Shown here: one piece after another, positions 1-10,515 of the stretch | Layout of the letters: the number at the start of each line of letters is the position of its first letter | Numbering within the stretch: the stretch's first letter is position 1 | Assembly: GCF_029227915.1 (NCBI RefSeq) | Contig: NC_079882.1 | Span: 32,914,001 to 32,978,000, forward strand | Direction of reading: 5' to 3' | Length of the DNA stretch: 64,000 bases | Source of the DNA: Hydractinia symbiolongicarpus | Taxonomy: Eukaryota > Cnidaria > Hydrozoa > Anthoathecata > Hydractiniidae | Notes under the pieces: model-generated | What the model was told of the DNA's origin: nothing | Seen by the model: only the letters and a program-made list of their open reading frames with translations | The model's database searches: none | Program-made: the position numbers and the translations under genes

Positions 1-470
1 GCGATTAAACTTCTTTTATTCAGCGTCTCATCAAAAATGAAAATATTTTTAAAAACTACAAATCTTATGCGTTTTAGTGGTGAAAAAATGATTTAAAAAA
101 TCGTTCTGGAAATGACTTTACTCACAGGGTACTTTCTTTGTTCACATTCGACTATACGGGCCAAGCCCGGGATTTACGGGAAATCGCGGGTTTTCGTTTT
201 CCGGCGATTAAACCTCTTTCATTAAGCGTCTCATCAAAAATGAAAACATTTTTGAAAACTTCAAGTCTCATGCGTTTTAGTGGTGAAAAAATAATATAAA
301 AAATCGTTCGGGAAATGAGTTTACTCCCTGGGTACTTTCTTTGTATACTTTTGACTGTACGGGCCAAGCCCGGGATTTACGGGAAATCGCGGGTTTTCGT
401 TTGCCGGCGATTAAACTTCTTTTATTCAGCGTCTCATCAAAAATGAAAACATTTTTGAAAACTACAAGTC
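1..470 (+). repeat. Fragment repeated 1,415 bp downstream
   Basis: Bases 1 to about 470 recur at 1416-1885, seven monomers away, with shared AAATATTTTTAAAAAC, CTTTGTTCACATTCG and GACTGTACGGG. After about 508 the copies part: GAAATGAG here, GAAAAGAG at 1933. This shows that the higher-order repeat continues to the left of the window with a different unit length. Confidence 0.75.
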
Positions 471-1091
471 TCATGCGTTTTAGTGGTGAAAAAATAATTT
501 AAAAAATCGTTCGGGAAATGAGTTTACTCCCTGGGTACTTTCTTTGTATACTTTTGACTATACGGCCAAGCCGGGATTTATGGGAAATCGCGGGTTTTCG
601 TTTGCCGGCGATTAAACTTCTTTTAATCAGCGTCTCAGCAAAAATGAAAACATTTTTAAAAACTACAAGTCTTATGCGTTTTAGTGGTGAAAAAATAATT
701 TAAAAAATCGTTCTGGAAATGAGTTTACTCCCTGGGTACTTTGTTTGTATACTTTTGACTATACGGGCCGAGTCCGGGATTTAGGGAAATCGTAGGTTTT
801 CGTTTGCCGGCGATTAAACTGCTTTTATTCAGCGACTCATCAAAAATGAAATCATTTTTGAAAACTACAAGTCTCATGCGTTTTAGTGGTGAAAAAATAA
901 TTTAAAAAATCGTTCGGGAAATGAGTTTACTCCCTGGGTACTTTCTTTGTATACTTTTGACTATACGGGCCAAGCCAGGATTTACGGGAAATCGCGGGTT
1001 TTCGTTTGCCGGCGATTAAACTGCTTTTATTTAGCGTCTCATCAAAAATGAAAACATTTTTGAAAACTACAAGTCTCATGCGTTTTAGTGG

Positions 1092-2914
1092 TGAAAAAAT
1101 AATTTAAAAAATCGTTCTGGAAATAAGTTTACTCACAGGGTACTTTCTTTGTATACATTCGACTATACGTGCCAAGCCCGGGATTTACGGGAAATCGCGG
1201 GTTTTCGTTTGCCGGCGATTAAACTTCTTTTATTCAGCGTCTCATCAAAAATAAAAACATTTTTGAAAACTACAAGTCTCATGCGTTTTAATGGTGAAAA
1301 AATAATTTAAAAAATCGTTCGGGAAATGAGTTTACTCCCTGGGTACTTTCTTTGTATACTTTTGACTATACGGCCAAGCCGGGATATACGGGAAATCGCG
1401 GGTTTTCGTTTGCCGGCGATTAAACTTCTTTTATTCAGCGTCTCATCAAAAATGAAAATATTTTTAAAAACTACAAATCTTATGCGTTTTAGTGGTGAAA
1501 AAATGATTTAAAAAATCGTTCTGGAAATGACTTTACTCACAGGGTACTTTCTTTGTTCACATTCGACTATACGGGCCAAGCCCGGGATTTACGGGAAATC
1601 GCGGGTTTTCGTTTTCCGGCGATTAAACCTCTTTCATTAAGCGTCTCATCAAAAATGAAAACATTTTTGAAAACTTCAAGTCTCATGCGTTTTAGTGGTG
1701 AAAAAATAATATAAAAAATCGTTCGGGAAATGAGTTTACTCCCTGGGTACTTTCTTTGTATACTTTTGACTGTACGGGCCAAGCCCGGGATTTACGGGAA
1801 ATCGCGGGTTTTCGTTTGCCGGCGATTAAACTTCTTTTATTCAGCGTCTCATCAAAAATGAAAACATTTTTGAAAACTACAAGTCTCAAGCGTTTTAGTG
1901 GTGAAAAAATAATTTAAAAAATCGTTCGGGAAAAGAGTTTACTCCCTGGGTACTTTCTTTGTATACTTTTGACTATACGGGCCAAGCCGGGATTTACGGG
2001 AAATCGCGGGTTTTTTGTTTGCCGGCGATTAAACTTCTTTTATTCAGCGTCTCATCAAAAATGAAAACATTTTTGAAAACTACAAGTCTCATGCGTTTTA
2101 GTGGTGAAAAAATAATATAAAAAATCGTTCGGGAAATGAGTTTACTCCCTGGGTACTTTCTTTGTATACTTTTGACTATACGGGCCAAGCCCGGGATTTA
2201 CGGGAAATCGCGGGTTTTCGTTTGCCGGCGATTAAACTTCTTTTATTCAGCGTCTCATCAAAAATGAAAACATTTTTGAAAACTACAAGTCTCATGGGCT
2301 TTAGTGGTGAAAAAATAATATAAAAAATCGTTCTGGAAATTAGTTTACTCACAGGGTACTTTCTTTGTATACTTTTGACTGTACGGGCCAAGCCCGGGAT
2401 TTACGGAAATCGCGGGTTTTCGTTTGCCGGCGATTAAACTTCTTTTATTCAGCGTCTCATCAAAAATGAAAACATTTTTGAAAACTACAAGTCTCATGCG
2501 TTTTAGTGGTGAAAAAATAATTTAAAAAATCGTTCGGGAAATGAGTTTACTCCCTGGGTACTTTCTTTGTATACTTTTGACTATACGGGCCAAGCCGGGA
2601 TTTACGGGAATTCGCGGGTTTTCGTTTGCCGGCGATTAAACTTCTTTTATTCAGCGTCTCATCAAAAATGAAAACATTTTGGAAAACTACAAGTCTCATG
2701 CGTTTTAGTGGTGAAAAAATAATATAAAAAATCGTTCGGGAAATGAGTTTACTCCCTGGGTACTTTCTTTGTATACTTTTGACTATACGGGCCAAGCCCG
2801 GGATTTACGGGAAATCGCGGGTTTTCGTTTGCCGGCGATTAAACTTCTTTTATTCAGCGTCTCATCAAAAATGAAAACATTTTTGAAAACTACAAGTCTC
2901 ATGCGTTTTAGTGA
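1092..2914 (+). repeat. 1,823 bp nine-monomer higher-order repeat, copy 1
   Basis: Shifting this block by 1,823 bp reproduces 2915-4737 almost exactly. Shared private markers include AATAAAAACATTTTT followed by TTTTAATGG (1251 and 3074), CATGGGCTTTAG, the GGGAATTCGCGGG change and GAAAAGAGTTTAC. The left edge is set by the G/A difference at 1091/2914 and by CTGCTTTTATTTAGC near 1022, which has no counterpart. Nine monomers at about 202.6 bp each account for the length. Confidence 0.85.
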
Positions 2915-4737
2915 TGAAAAAATAATTTAAAAAATCGTTCTGGAAATAAGTTTACTCACAGGGTACTTTCTTTGTATACATTCGACTATACGTGCCAAGC
3001 CCGGGATTTACGGGAAATCGCGGGTTTTCGTTTGCCGGCGATTAAACTTCTTTTATTCAGCGTCTCATCAAAAATAAAAACATTTTTGAAAACTACAAGT
3101 CTCATGCGTTTTAATGGTGAAAAAATAATTTAAAAAATCGTTCGGGAAATGAGTTTACTCCCTGGGTACTTTCTTTGTATACTTTTGACTATACGGCCAA
3201 GCCGGGATATACGGGAAATCGCGGGTTTTCGTTTGCCGGCGATTAAACTTCTTTTATTCAGCGTCTCATCAAAAATGAAAATATTTTTAAAAACTACAAA
3301 TCTTATGCGTTTTAGTGGTGAAAAAATGATTTAAAAAATCGTTCTGGAAATGACTTTACTCACAGGGTACTTTCTTTGTTCACATTCGACTATACGGGCC
3401 AAGCCCGGGATTTACGGGAAATCGCGGGTTTTCGTTTTCCGGCGATTAAACCTCTTTCATTAAGCGTCTCATCAAAAATGAAAACATTTTTGAAAACTTC
3501 AAGTCTCATGCGTTTTAGTGGTGAAAAAATAATATAAAAAATCGTTCGGGAAATGAGTTTACTCCCTGGGTACTTTCTTTGTATACTTTTGACTGTACGG
3601 GCCAAGCCCGGGATTTACGGGAAATCGCGGGTTTTCGTTTGCCGGCGATTAAACTTCTTTTATTCAGCGTCTCATCAAAAATGAAAACATTTTTGAAAAC
3701 TACAAGTCTCAAGCGTTTTAGTGGTGAAAAAATAATTTAAAAAATCGTTCGGGAAAAGAGTTTACTCCCTGGGTACTTTCTTTGTATACTTTTGACTATA
3801 CGGGCCAAGCCGGGATTTACGGGAAATCGCGGGTTTTTTGTTTGCCGGCGATTAAACTTCTTTTATTCAGCGTCTCATCAAAAATGAAAACATTTTTGAA
3901 AACTACAAGTCTCATGCGTTTTAGTGGTGAAAAAATAATATAAAAAATCGTTCGGGAAATGAGTTTACTCCCTGGGTACTTTCTTTGTATACTTTTGACT
4001 ATACGGGCCAAGCCCGGGATTTACGGGAAATCGCGGGTTTTCGTTTGCCGGCGATTAAACTTCTTTTATTCAGCGTCTCATCAAAAATGAAAACATTTTT
4101 GAAAACTACAAGTCTCATGGGCTTTAGTGGTGAAAAAATAATATAAAAAATCGTTCTGGAAATTAGTTTACTCACAGGGTACTTTCTTTGTATACTTTTG
4201 ACTGTACGGGCCAAGCCCGGGATTTACGGAAATCGCGGGTTTTCGTTTGCCGGCGATTAAACTTCTTTTATTCAGCGTCTCATCAAAAATGAAAACATTT
4301 TTGAAAACTACAAGTCTCATGCGTTTTAGTGGTGAAAAAATAATTTAAAAAATCGTTCGGGAAATGAGTTTACTCCCTGGGTACTTTCTTTGTATACTTT
4401 TGACTATACGGGCCAAGCCGGGATTTACGGGAATTCGCGGGTTTTCGTTTGCCGGCGATTAAACTTCTTTTATTCAGCGTCTCATCAAAAATGAAAACAT
4501 TTTGGAAAACTACAAGTCTCATGCGTTTTAGTGGTGAAAAAATAATATAAAAAATCGTTCGGGAAATGAGTTTACTCCCTGGGTACTTTCTTTGTATACT
4601 TTTGACTATACGGGCCAAGCCCGGGATTTACGGGAAATCGCGGGTTTTCGTTTGCCGGCGATTAAACTTCTTTTATTCAGCGTCTCATCAAAAATGAAAA
4701 CATTTTTGAAAACTACAAGTCTCATGCGTTTTAGTGA
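2915..4737 (+). repeat. 1,823 bp nine-monomer higher-order repeat, copy 2
   Basis: Near-identical to 1092-2914 by private markers. The copy departs near 4770 (GAAATGAG instead of GAAATAAG) where a four-monomer expansion begins. The next AATAAAAACATTTTT marker is 2,633 bp away at 5707 rather than 1,823 bp, which is exactly four extra monomers. Confidence 0.85.
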
Positions 4738-5700
4738 TGAAAAAATAATTTAAAAAATCGTTCTGGAAATGAGTTTACTCACAGGGTACTTTCTTTGTAT
4801 ACATTCGACTATACGTGCCAAGCCCGGGATTTACGGGAAATCGCGGGTTTTCGTTTGCCGGCGATTAAACTTCTTTTATTCAGCGTCTCATCAAAAATGA
4901 AAACATTTTTGAAAACTACAAGTCTCATGCGTTTTAGTGGTGAAAAAATAATATAAAAAATCGTTCGGGAAATGAGTTTACTCCCTGGGTACTTTCTTTG
5001 TATACTTTTGACTGTACGGGCCAAGCCCGGGATTTACGGAAATCGCGGGTTTTCGTTTGCCGGCGATTAAACTTCTTTTATTCAGCGTCTCATCAAAAAT
5101 GAAAACATTTTTGAAAACTACAAGTCTCATGCGTTTTAGTGGTGAAAAAATAATTTAAAAAATCGTTCGGGAAATGAGTTTACTCCCTGGGTACTTTCTT
5201 TGTATACTTTTGACTATACGGGCCAAGCCGGGATTTACGGGAAATCGCGGGTTTTCGTTTGCCGGCGATTAAACTTCTTTTATTCAGCGTCTCATCAAAA
5301 ATGAAAACATTTTGGAAAACTACAAGTCTCATGCGTTTTAGTGGTGAAAAAATAATATAAAAAATCGTTCGGGAAATGAGTTTACTCCCTGGGTACTTTC
5401 TTTGTATACTTTTGACTATACGGGCCAAGCCCGGGATTTACGGGAAATCGCGGGTTTTCGTTTGCCGGCGATTAAACTTCTTTTATTCAGCGTCTCATCA
5501 AAAATGAAAACATTTTTGAAAACTACAAGTCTCATGCGTTTTAGTGATGAAAAAATAATTTAAAAAATCGTTCTGGAAATGAGTTTACTCACAGGGTACT
5601 TTCTTTGTATACATTCGACTATACGTGCCAAGCCCGGGATTTACGGGAAATCGCGGGTTTTCGTTTGCCGGCGATTAAACTTCTTTTATTCAGCGTCTCA
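4170..5700 (+). repeat. 810 bp four-monomer tandem duplication inside the nine-monomer repeat
   Basis: The stretch from about 4172 to 4897 recurs at 4982-5707, a shift of 810 bp. Shared markers are GACTGTACGGG followed by TTTACGGAAATCG, the CATTTTGGAAAAC change and TTTTAGTGATG. It explains why copies 2 and 3 of the higher-order repeat are 2,633 bp apart instead of 1,823. One private difference is GGGAATTCG in the first and GGGAAATCG in the second. Confidence 0.8.
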
Positions 5701-6450
5701 TCAAAAATAAAAACATTTTTGAAAACTACAAGTCTCGTGCGTTTTAATGGTGAAAAAATAATTTAAAAAATCGTTCGGGAAATGAGTTTACTCCCTGGGT
5801 ACTTTCTTTGTATACTTTTGACTATACGGCCAAGCCGGGATTTACGGGAAATCGCGGGTTTTCGTTTGCCGGCGATTAAACTTCTTTTATTCAGCGTCTC
5901 ATCAAAAATGAAAACATTTTTAAAAACTACAAGTCTTATGCGTTTTAGTGGTGAAAAAATGATTTAAAAAATCGTTCTGGAAATGACTTTACTCACAGGG
6001 TACTTTCTTTGTATACATTCGACTATACGGGCCAAGCCCGGGATTTACGGGAAATCGCGGGTTTTCGTTTTCCGGCGATTAACCCTCTTTCATTAAGCGT
6101 CTCATCAAAAATGAAAACATTTTTGAAAACTACAAGTCTCATGCGTTTTAGTGGTGAAAAAATAATATAAAAAATCGTTCGGGAAATGAGTTTACTCCCT
6201 GGGTACTTTCTTTGTATACTTTTGACTGTACGGGCCAAGCCCGGGATTTACGGGAAATCGCGGGTTTTCGTTTGCCGGCGATTAAACTTCTTTTATTCAG
6301 CGTCTCATCAAAAATGAAAACATTTTTAAAAACTACAAGTCTCATGCGTTTTAGTGGTGAAAAAATAATATAAAAAATCGTTCGGGAAATGAGTTTACTC
6401 CCTAGGTACTTTCTTTGTATACTTTTGACTATACGGGCCAAGCCCGGGAT
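5700..6450 (+). repeat. Nine-monomer higher-order repeat, partial copy 3
   Basis: The AATAAAAACATTTTT / TTTTAATGG marker at 5707 restarts the same monomer order as at 1251 and 3074, followed by the TACGGCCAAGCCGGG short monomer and the TTTTCCGGCG monomer. It is more diverged than copies 1 and 2, for example CTCGTGCG and GATTAACCCTC, and fades into other monomers after about 6.45 kb. Confidence 0.7.
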
Positions 6451-6510
6451 TTACGGGAAATCGCGGGTTTTCGTTTGCCGGCGATTAAACTTCTTTTATT
6501 CAGCGTCTCA

Positions 6511-6532
6511 TCAAAAATGAAAACATTTTTGA
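6511..6532. other. Perfect 9 bp dyad inside the monomer (representative)
   Basis: The arms TCAAAAATG (6511-6519) and CATTTTTGA (6524-6532) are exact reverse complements separated by four A. The element recurs in every monomer carrying the TTTTTGAAAAC form and is cut to 7 bp in those with TTTTTAAAAAC. In variant C, two linked changes break this pairing but create another perfect dyad, AAATAT with ATATTT, around a GAAA spacer. Short dyads that can extrude as hairpins are a reported property of centromeric DNA lacking CENP-B boxes. A role here is inference only. Confidence 0.75.
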
Positions 6533-6636
6533 AAACTACAAGTCTCATGCGTTTTAGTGGTGAAAAAATAATTTAAAAAATCGTTCGGGAAATGAGTTTA
6601 CTCCCTGGGTACTTTCTTTGTATACTTTTGACTATA

Positions 6637-6669
6637 CGGGCCAAGCCGGGATTTACGGGAAATCGCGGG
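6637..6669 (+). other. Helically phased CGGG boxes (representative)
   Basis: CGGG starts at 6637, 6647, 6656 and 6666, so spacing is 10, 9 and 10 bp. In the full-length monomer with CCCGGG the spacing is 11, 9 and 10. All four boxes would therefore lie on about the same face of the helix. A fifth CGGG lies at 6586, 51 bp upstream, roughly five helical turns away. The block is the most GC-rich part of the monomer. It could favour nucleosome rotational setting or multimeric protein binding, but neither is shown by sequence. Confidence 0.65.
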
Positions 6670-6699
6670 TTTTCGTTTGCCGGCGATTAAACTTTTTTT

Positions 6700-8145
6700 A
6701 TTCAGCGTCTCATCAAAAATGAAAACATTTTTAAAAACTACAAGTCTTATGCGTTTTAGTGGTGAAAAAATGATTTAAAAAATCGTTCTGGAAATGAGTT
6801 TACTCATAGGGTACTTTCTTTGTATACATTCGACTATACGGGCCAAGCTCGGGATTTACGGGAAATCGCGGGTTTTCGTTTGCTGGCGATTAAACTTCTT
6901 TTATTCAGCGTCTCATCAAAAATGAAAACATTTTTAAAAACTACCAGTCTCATGGGCTTTAGTGGTGAAAAAATAATTTAAAAAATCGTTCTGGAAATGA
7001 GTTTACTCACAGGGTACTTTCTTTGTATACATTCGAATATACGTGCCAAGCCCGGGATTTACGGGAAATCGTGGGTTTTCGTTTGCCGGCGATTAAACTT
7101 CTTTTATTCAGCGTCTCATCAAAAATGAAAACATTTTTGAAAACTACAAGTCTCATGCGTTTTAGTGGTGAAAAAATAATATAAAAAATCGTTCGGGAAA
7201 TGAGTTTACTCCCTGGGTACTTTCTTTGTATACTCTTGACTGTACGGGCCAAGCCCGGGATTTACGGGAAATCGCGGGTTTTCGTTTGCCGGCGATTAAA
7301 CTTCTTTTATTCAGCGTCTCATCAAAAATGAAAACATTTTTGAAAACTACAAGTCTCATGCGTTTTAGTGTTGAAAAAATAATTTAAAAAATCGTTCGGG
7401 AAATGAGTTTACTCCCTGGGTACTTTCTTTGTATACTTTTGACTATACGGGCCAAGCCGGGATTTACCTGAAATCGCGGGTTTTCGTTTGCCGGCGATTA
7501 AACTTCTTTTATTCAGCGTCTCATCAAAAATGAAAACATTTTTTAAAACTACAAGTCTCATGCGTTTTAGTGGTGAAAAAATAATATAAAAAATCGTTCG
7601 GGAAATGAGTTTACTCCCTGGGTACTTTCTTTGTATACTTTTGACTATACGGGCCAAGCCCGGGATTTACGGGAAATCGCGGGTTTTCGTTTGCCGGCGA
7701 TTAAACTTCTTTTATTCAGCGTCTCATCAAAAATGAAAACATTTTTGAGAACTACAAGTCTCATGCGTTTTAGTGGTGAAAAAATAATTTAAAAAATCGT
7801 TCGGGAAATGAGTTTACTCCCTGGGTACTTTCTTTGTATACTTTTGACTATACGGGCCAAGCCGGGATTTACGGGAAATCGCGGGTTTTCGTTTGCCGGC
7901 GATTAAACTTCTTTTATTCAGCGTGTCATCAAAAATGAAAACATTTTTAAAAACTACAAGTCTTATGCGTTTTAGGGGTGAAAAAATGATTTAAAAAATC
8001 GTTCTGGAAATGAGTTTACTCATAGGGTACTTTCTTTGTATACATTCGACTATACGGGCCAAGCCCGGGATTTACGGGAAATCGCGCGTTTTGGTTTGCT
8101 GGCGATTAAACTTCTTTTATTCAGCGTCTCATCAAAAATGAAAAC
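6700..8145 (+). repeat. 11-monomer-spaced duplication, left copy
   Basis: This block recurs at about 8929-10374 with a shift of 2,229 bp. Shared markers are ACTCATAGGG, AAGCTCGGG, TTTGCTGGCG, CATGGGCTTTAG, GACTGTACGGG and TTTTAGGGGTG. Private differences, such as CATACTCTTGAC on the left and GTCACATC on the right, show some age. The edges lie where the shared markers stop. Confidence 0.75.
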
Positions 8146-9030
8146 ATTTTTAAAAACTACAAGTCTCATGGGCTTTAGTGGTGAAAAAATAATTTAAAAA
8201 ATCGTTCTTGAAATGAGTTTACTCACAGGGTACTTTCTTTGTATACATTCGACTATACGTGCCAACCCGGGATTTACGGGAAATCGCGGGTTTTCGTTTG
8301 CCGGCGATTAAACTTCTTTTATTCAGCGTCTCATCAAAAATGAAAACATTTTTAAAAACTACAAGTCTCATGCGTTTTAGTGGTGAAAAAATAATTTAAA
8401 AAATCGTTCGGGAAATGAGTTTACTCACAGGATACTTTCTTTGTATACATTCGACTACACGGGCCAAGCCCGGGATTTACGGGAAATCGCGGGTTTTCGT
8501 TTTCCGGCGATTAAACCTCTTTCATTAAGCGTCTCATCAAAAATGAAAACATTTTTGAAAACTACAAGTCTGATGCGTTTTAGTGGTGAAAAAATAATTT
8601 AAAAAATCGTTCGGGAAATGAGTTTACTCACAGGGTACTTTCTTTGTATATATTCGACTATACGGGCCAAGCCCGGGATTTACGGGAAATCGCGGGTTTT
8701 CGTTTTCCGGAGATTAAACCTCTTTCATTAAACGTCTCATCAAAAATGAAAACATTTTTGAAAACTGCAAGTCTCATGCGTTTAGTGGTAAGAAAATAAT
8801 ATAAAAAATCGTTCGGGAAATGAGTTTACTCCCTGGGTACTTTCTTTGTATACTTTTGACTATACGGGCCAAGCCCGGGATTTACGGGAAATCGCGGGTT
8901 TCCGTTTGCCGGCGATTAAACTTCTTTTATTCAGCGTCTCATCAAAAATGAAAACATTTTTAAAAACTACAAGTCTTATGCGTTTTAGTGGTGAAAAAAT
9001 TATTTAAAAAATCGTTCTGGAATTGAGTTT
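7680..9030 (+). repeat. 14-monomer-spaced duplication, left copy
   Basis: Recurs at about 10,516-11,866 with a shift of 2,836 bp. Shared markers include GTTCTTGAAATG (8204 and 11,040), GTGCCAACCCGGG, CAAGTCTGATGCG, CATTAAACGTC and GTGGTAAGAAAATAATAT. It overlaps the 2,229 bp duplication, so the two exchanges happened one on top of the other. A TATATATTCG-like change is shared near 8650 and 11,485. Confidence 0.75.
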
Positions 9031-10374
9031 ACTCATAGGGTACTTTCTTTGTATACATTCGAATATACGGGCCAAGCTCGGGATTTACGGGAAATCGCGG
9101 GTTTTCGTTTGCTGGCGATTAAACTTCTTTTATTCAGCGTCTCATCAAAAATGAAAACATTTTTAAAAATTACAAGTCTCATGGGCTTTAGTGGTGAAAA
9201 AATAATTTAAAAAATCGTTCTGAAAATGAGTTTACTCACAGGGTACTTTCTTTGTATACATTCGACTATACGTGCCAAGCCCGGGATTTACGGGAAATCG
9301 CGGGTTTTCGTTTGCCGGCGATTAAACTTCTTTTATTCAGCGTCACATCAAAAATGAAAACATTTTTAAAAACTACAAGTCTCATGCGTTTTAGTGGTGA
9401 AAAAATAATATAAAAAATCGTTCGGGAAATGAGTTTACTCCCTGGGTACTTTCTTTGTATACTTTTGACTGTACGGGCCAAACCCGGGATTTACGGGAAA
9501 TCGCGGGTTTTCGTTTGCCGGCGATTAAACTTCTTTTATTCAGCGTCTCATCAAAAATGAAAACATTTTTGAAAACTACAAGTCTCATGCGTTTTAGTGG
9601 TGACAAAATAATTTAAAAAATCGTTCGGGAAATGAGTTTACTCCCTGGGTACTTTCTTTGTATACTTTTGACTATACGGGCCAAGCCGGGATTTACGGGA
9701 AATCGCGGGTTTTCGTTTGCCGGCGATTAAACTTCTTTTATTCAGCGTCTCATCAAAAATGAAAACATTTTTGAAAACTACAAGTCTCATGCGTTTTAGT
9801 GGTGAAAAAATAATATAAAAAATCGTTCGGGAAATGAGTTTACTCCCTGGGTACTTTCTTTGTATACTTTTGACTATACGGGCCAAGCCCGGGATTTACG
9901 GGAAATCGCGGGTTTTCGTTTGCTGGCGATTAAACTTCTTTTATTCAGCGTCTCATCAAAAATGAAAACATTTTTGAAAACTACAAGTCTCATGCGTTTT
10001 AGTGGTGAAAAAATAATTTAAAAAATCGTTCGGGAAATGAGTTTACTCCCTGGGTACTTTCTTTGTATACTTTTGACTATACGGGCCAAGCCGGGATTTA
10101 CGGGAAATCGCGGGTTTTCGTTTGCCGGCGATTAAAGTTCTTTTATTCAGCGTCTCATCAAAAATGAAAACATTTTTAAAAACTACAAGTCTTATGCGTT
10201 TTAGGGGTGAAAAAATGATTTAAAAAATCGATCTGGAAATGAGTTTACTCATAGGGTACTTTCTTTGTATACATTCGACTATACGGGCCAAGCCCGGGAT
10301 TTACGGGAAATCGCGGGTTTTCGTTTGCTGGCGATTAAACTTCTTTTATTCAGCGTCTCATCAAAAATGAAAAC
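8929..10374 (+). repeat. 11-monomer-spaced duplication, right copy
   Basis: Partner of 6700-8145 at a shift of 2,229 bp. The match ends near 10,375, where this copy has TTTTTGAAAAC while the left one has TTTTTAAAAAC followed by CATGGGC. The TTTTAGGGGTG marker near 10.20 kb appears a third time near 10.81 kb after a further three monomers. Confidence 0.75.
9879..9891. other. GC-rich mini hairpin CGGGC/GCCCG (representative)
   Basis: CGGGC and GCCCG are perfect reverse complements around a CAA loop. It occurs in monomers that keep CGGGCCAAGCCCG, the majority form. It is weakened where a C is lost (AAGCCGGG) and destroyed in the CCGAGTCC variants that become common from zone 2 onward. It overlaps the first two phased CGGG boxes, so the hairpin and the phasing cannot be separated as signals. 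Confidence 0.6.
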
Positions 10375-10515
10375 ATTTTTGAAAACTACAAGTCTCATGC
10401 GTTTTAGTGGTGAAAAAATAATTTAAAAAATCGTTCGGGAAATGAGTTTACTCCCTGGGTACTTTCTTTGTATACTTTTGACTATACGGGCCAAGCCGGG
10501 ATTTACGGGAAATCG

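Larger units (their letters stand above)
6481..6682 (+). repeat. Representative satellite monomer (variant A)
   Basis: This copy matches my hand-built majority monomer at every base except that one C is lost from the CCCGGG, making it 202 instead of 203 bp. It opens with GCGATTAAAC and ends just before the next GCGATTAA. The first 100 bp are AT-rich (about 27% GC) and carry A/T tracts and a 9 bp dyad. The last 103 bp are about 49% GC, and a 40 bp part containing the CGGG boxes is about 60% GC. The variable sites that define variant classes are CGTTC(G/T)GG, ACTC(CCT/ACA)GGG, TATA(CTT/CAT/GAT)T, the AAGCCCGGG block and the CTT/CCT/CTG after GATTAAA. Confidence 0.93.

Noticed and set aside
6148-6441. 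Open frame of 97 codons on the - strand, with many 65-82 codon relatives in zone 1
   Set aside because: The same satellite in the reverse frame. Its repetition across the window reflects the repeat and not a gene family; frames end at fixed monomer positions.
6481-6682. Internal sub-repeat of the monomer (CGGGAAAT about 71 bp apart)
   Set aside because: Only eight bases are shared between TTCGGGAAATGAG and TACGGGAAATCGC, and the flanks do not align, so an origin of the monomer from shorter units is not supported.
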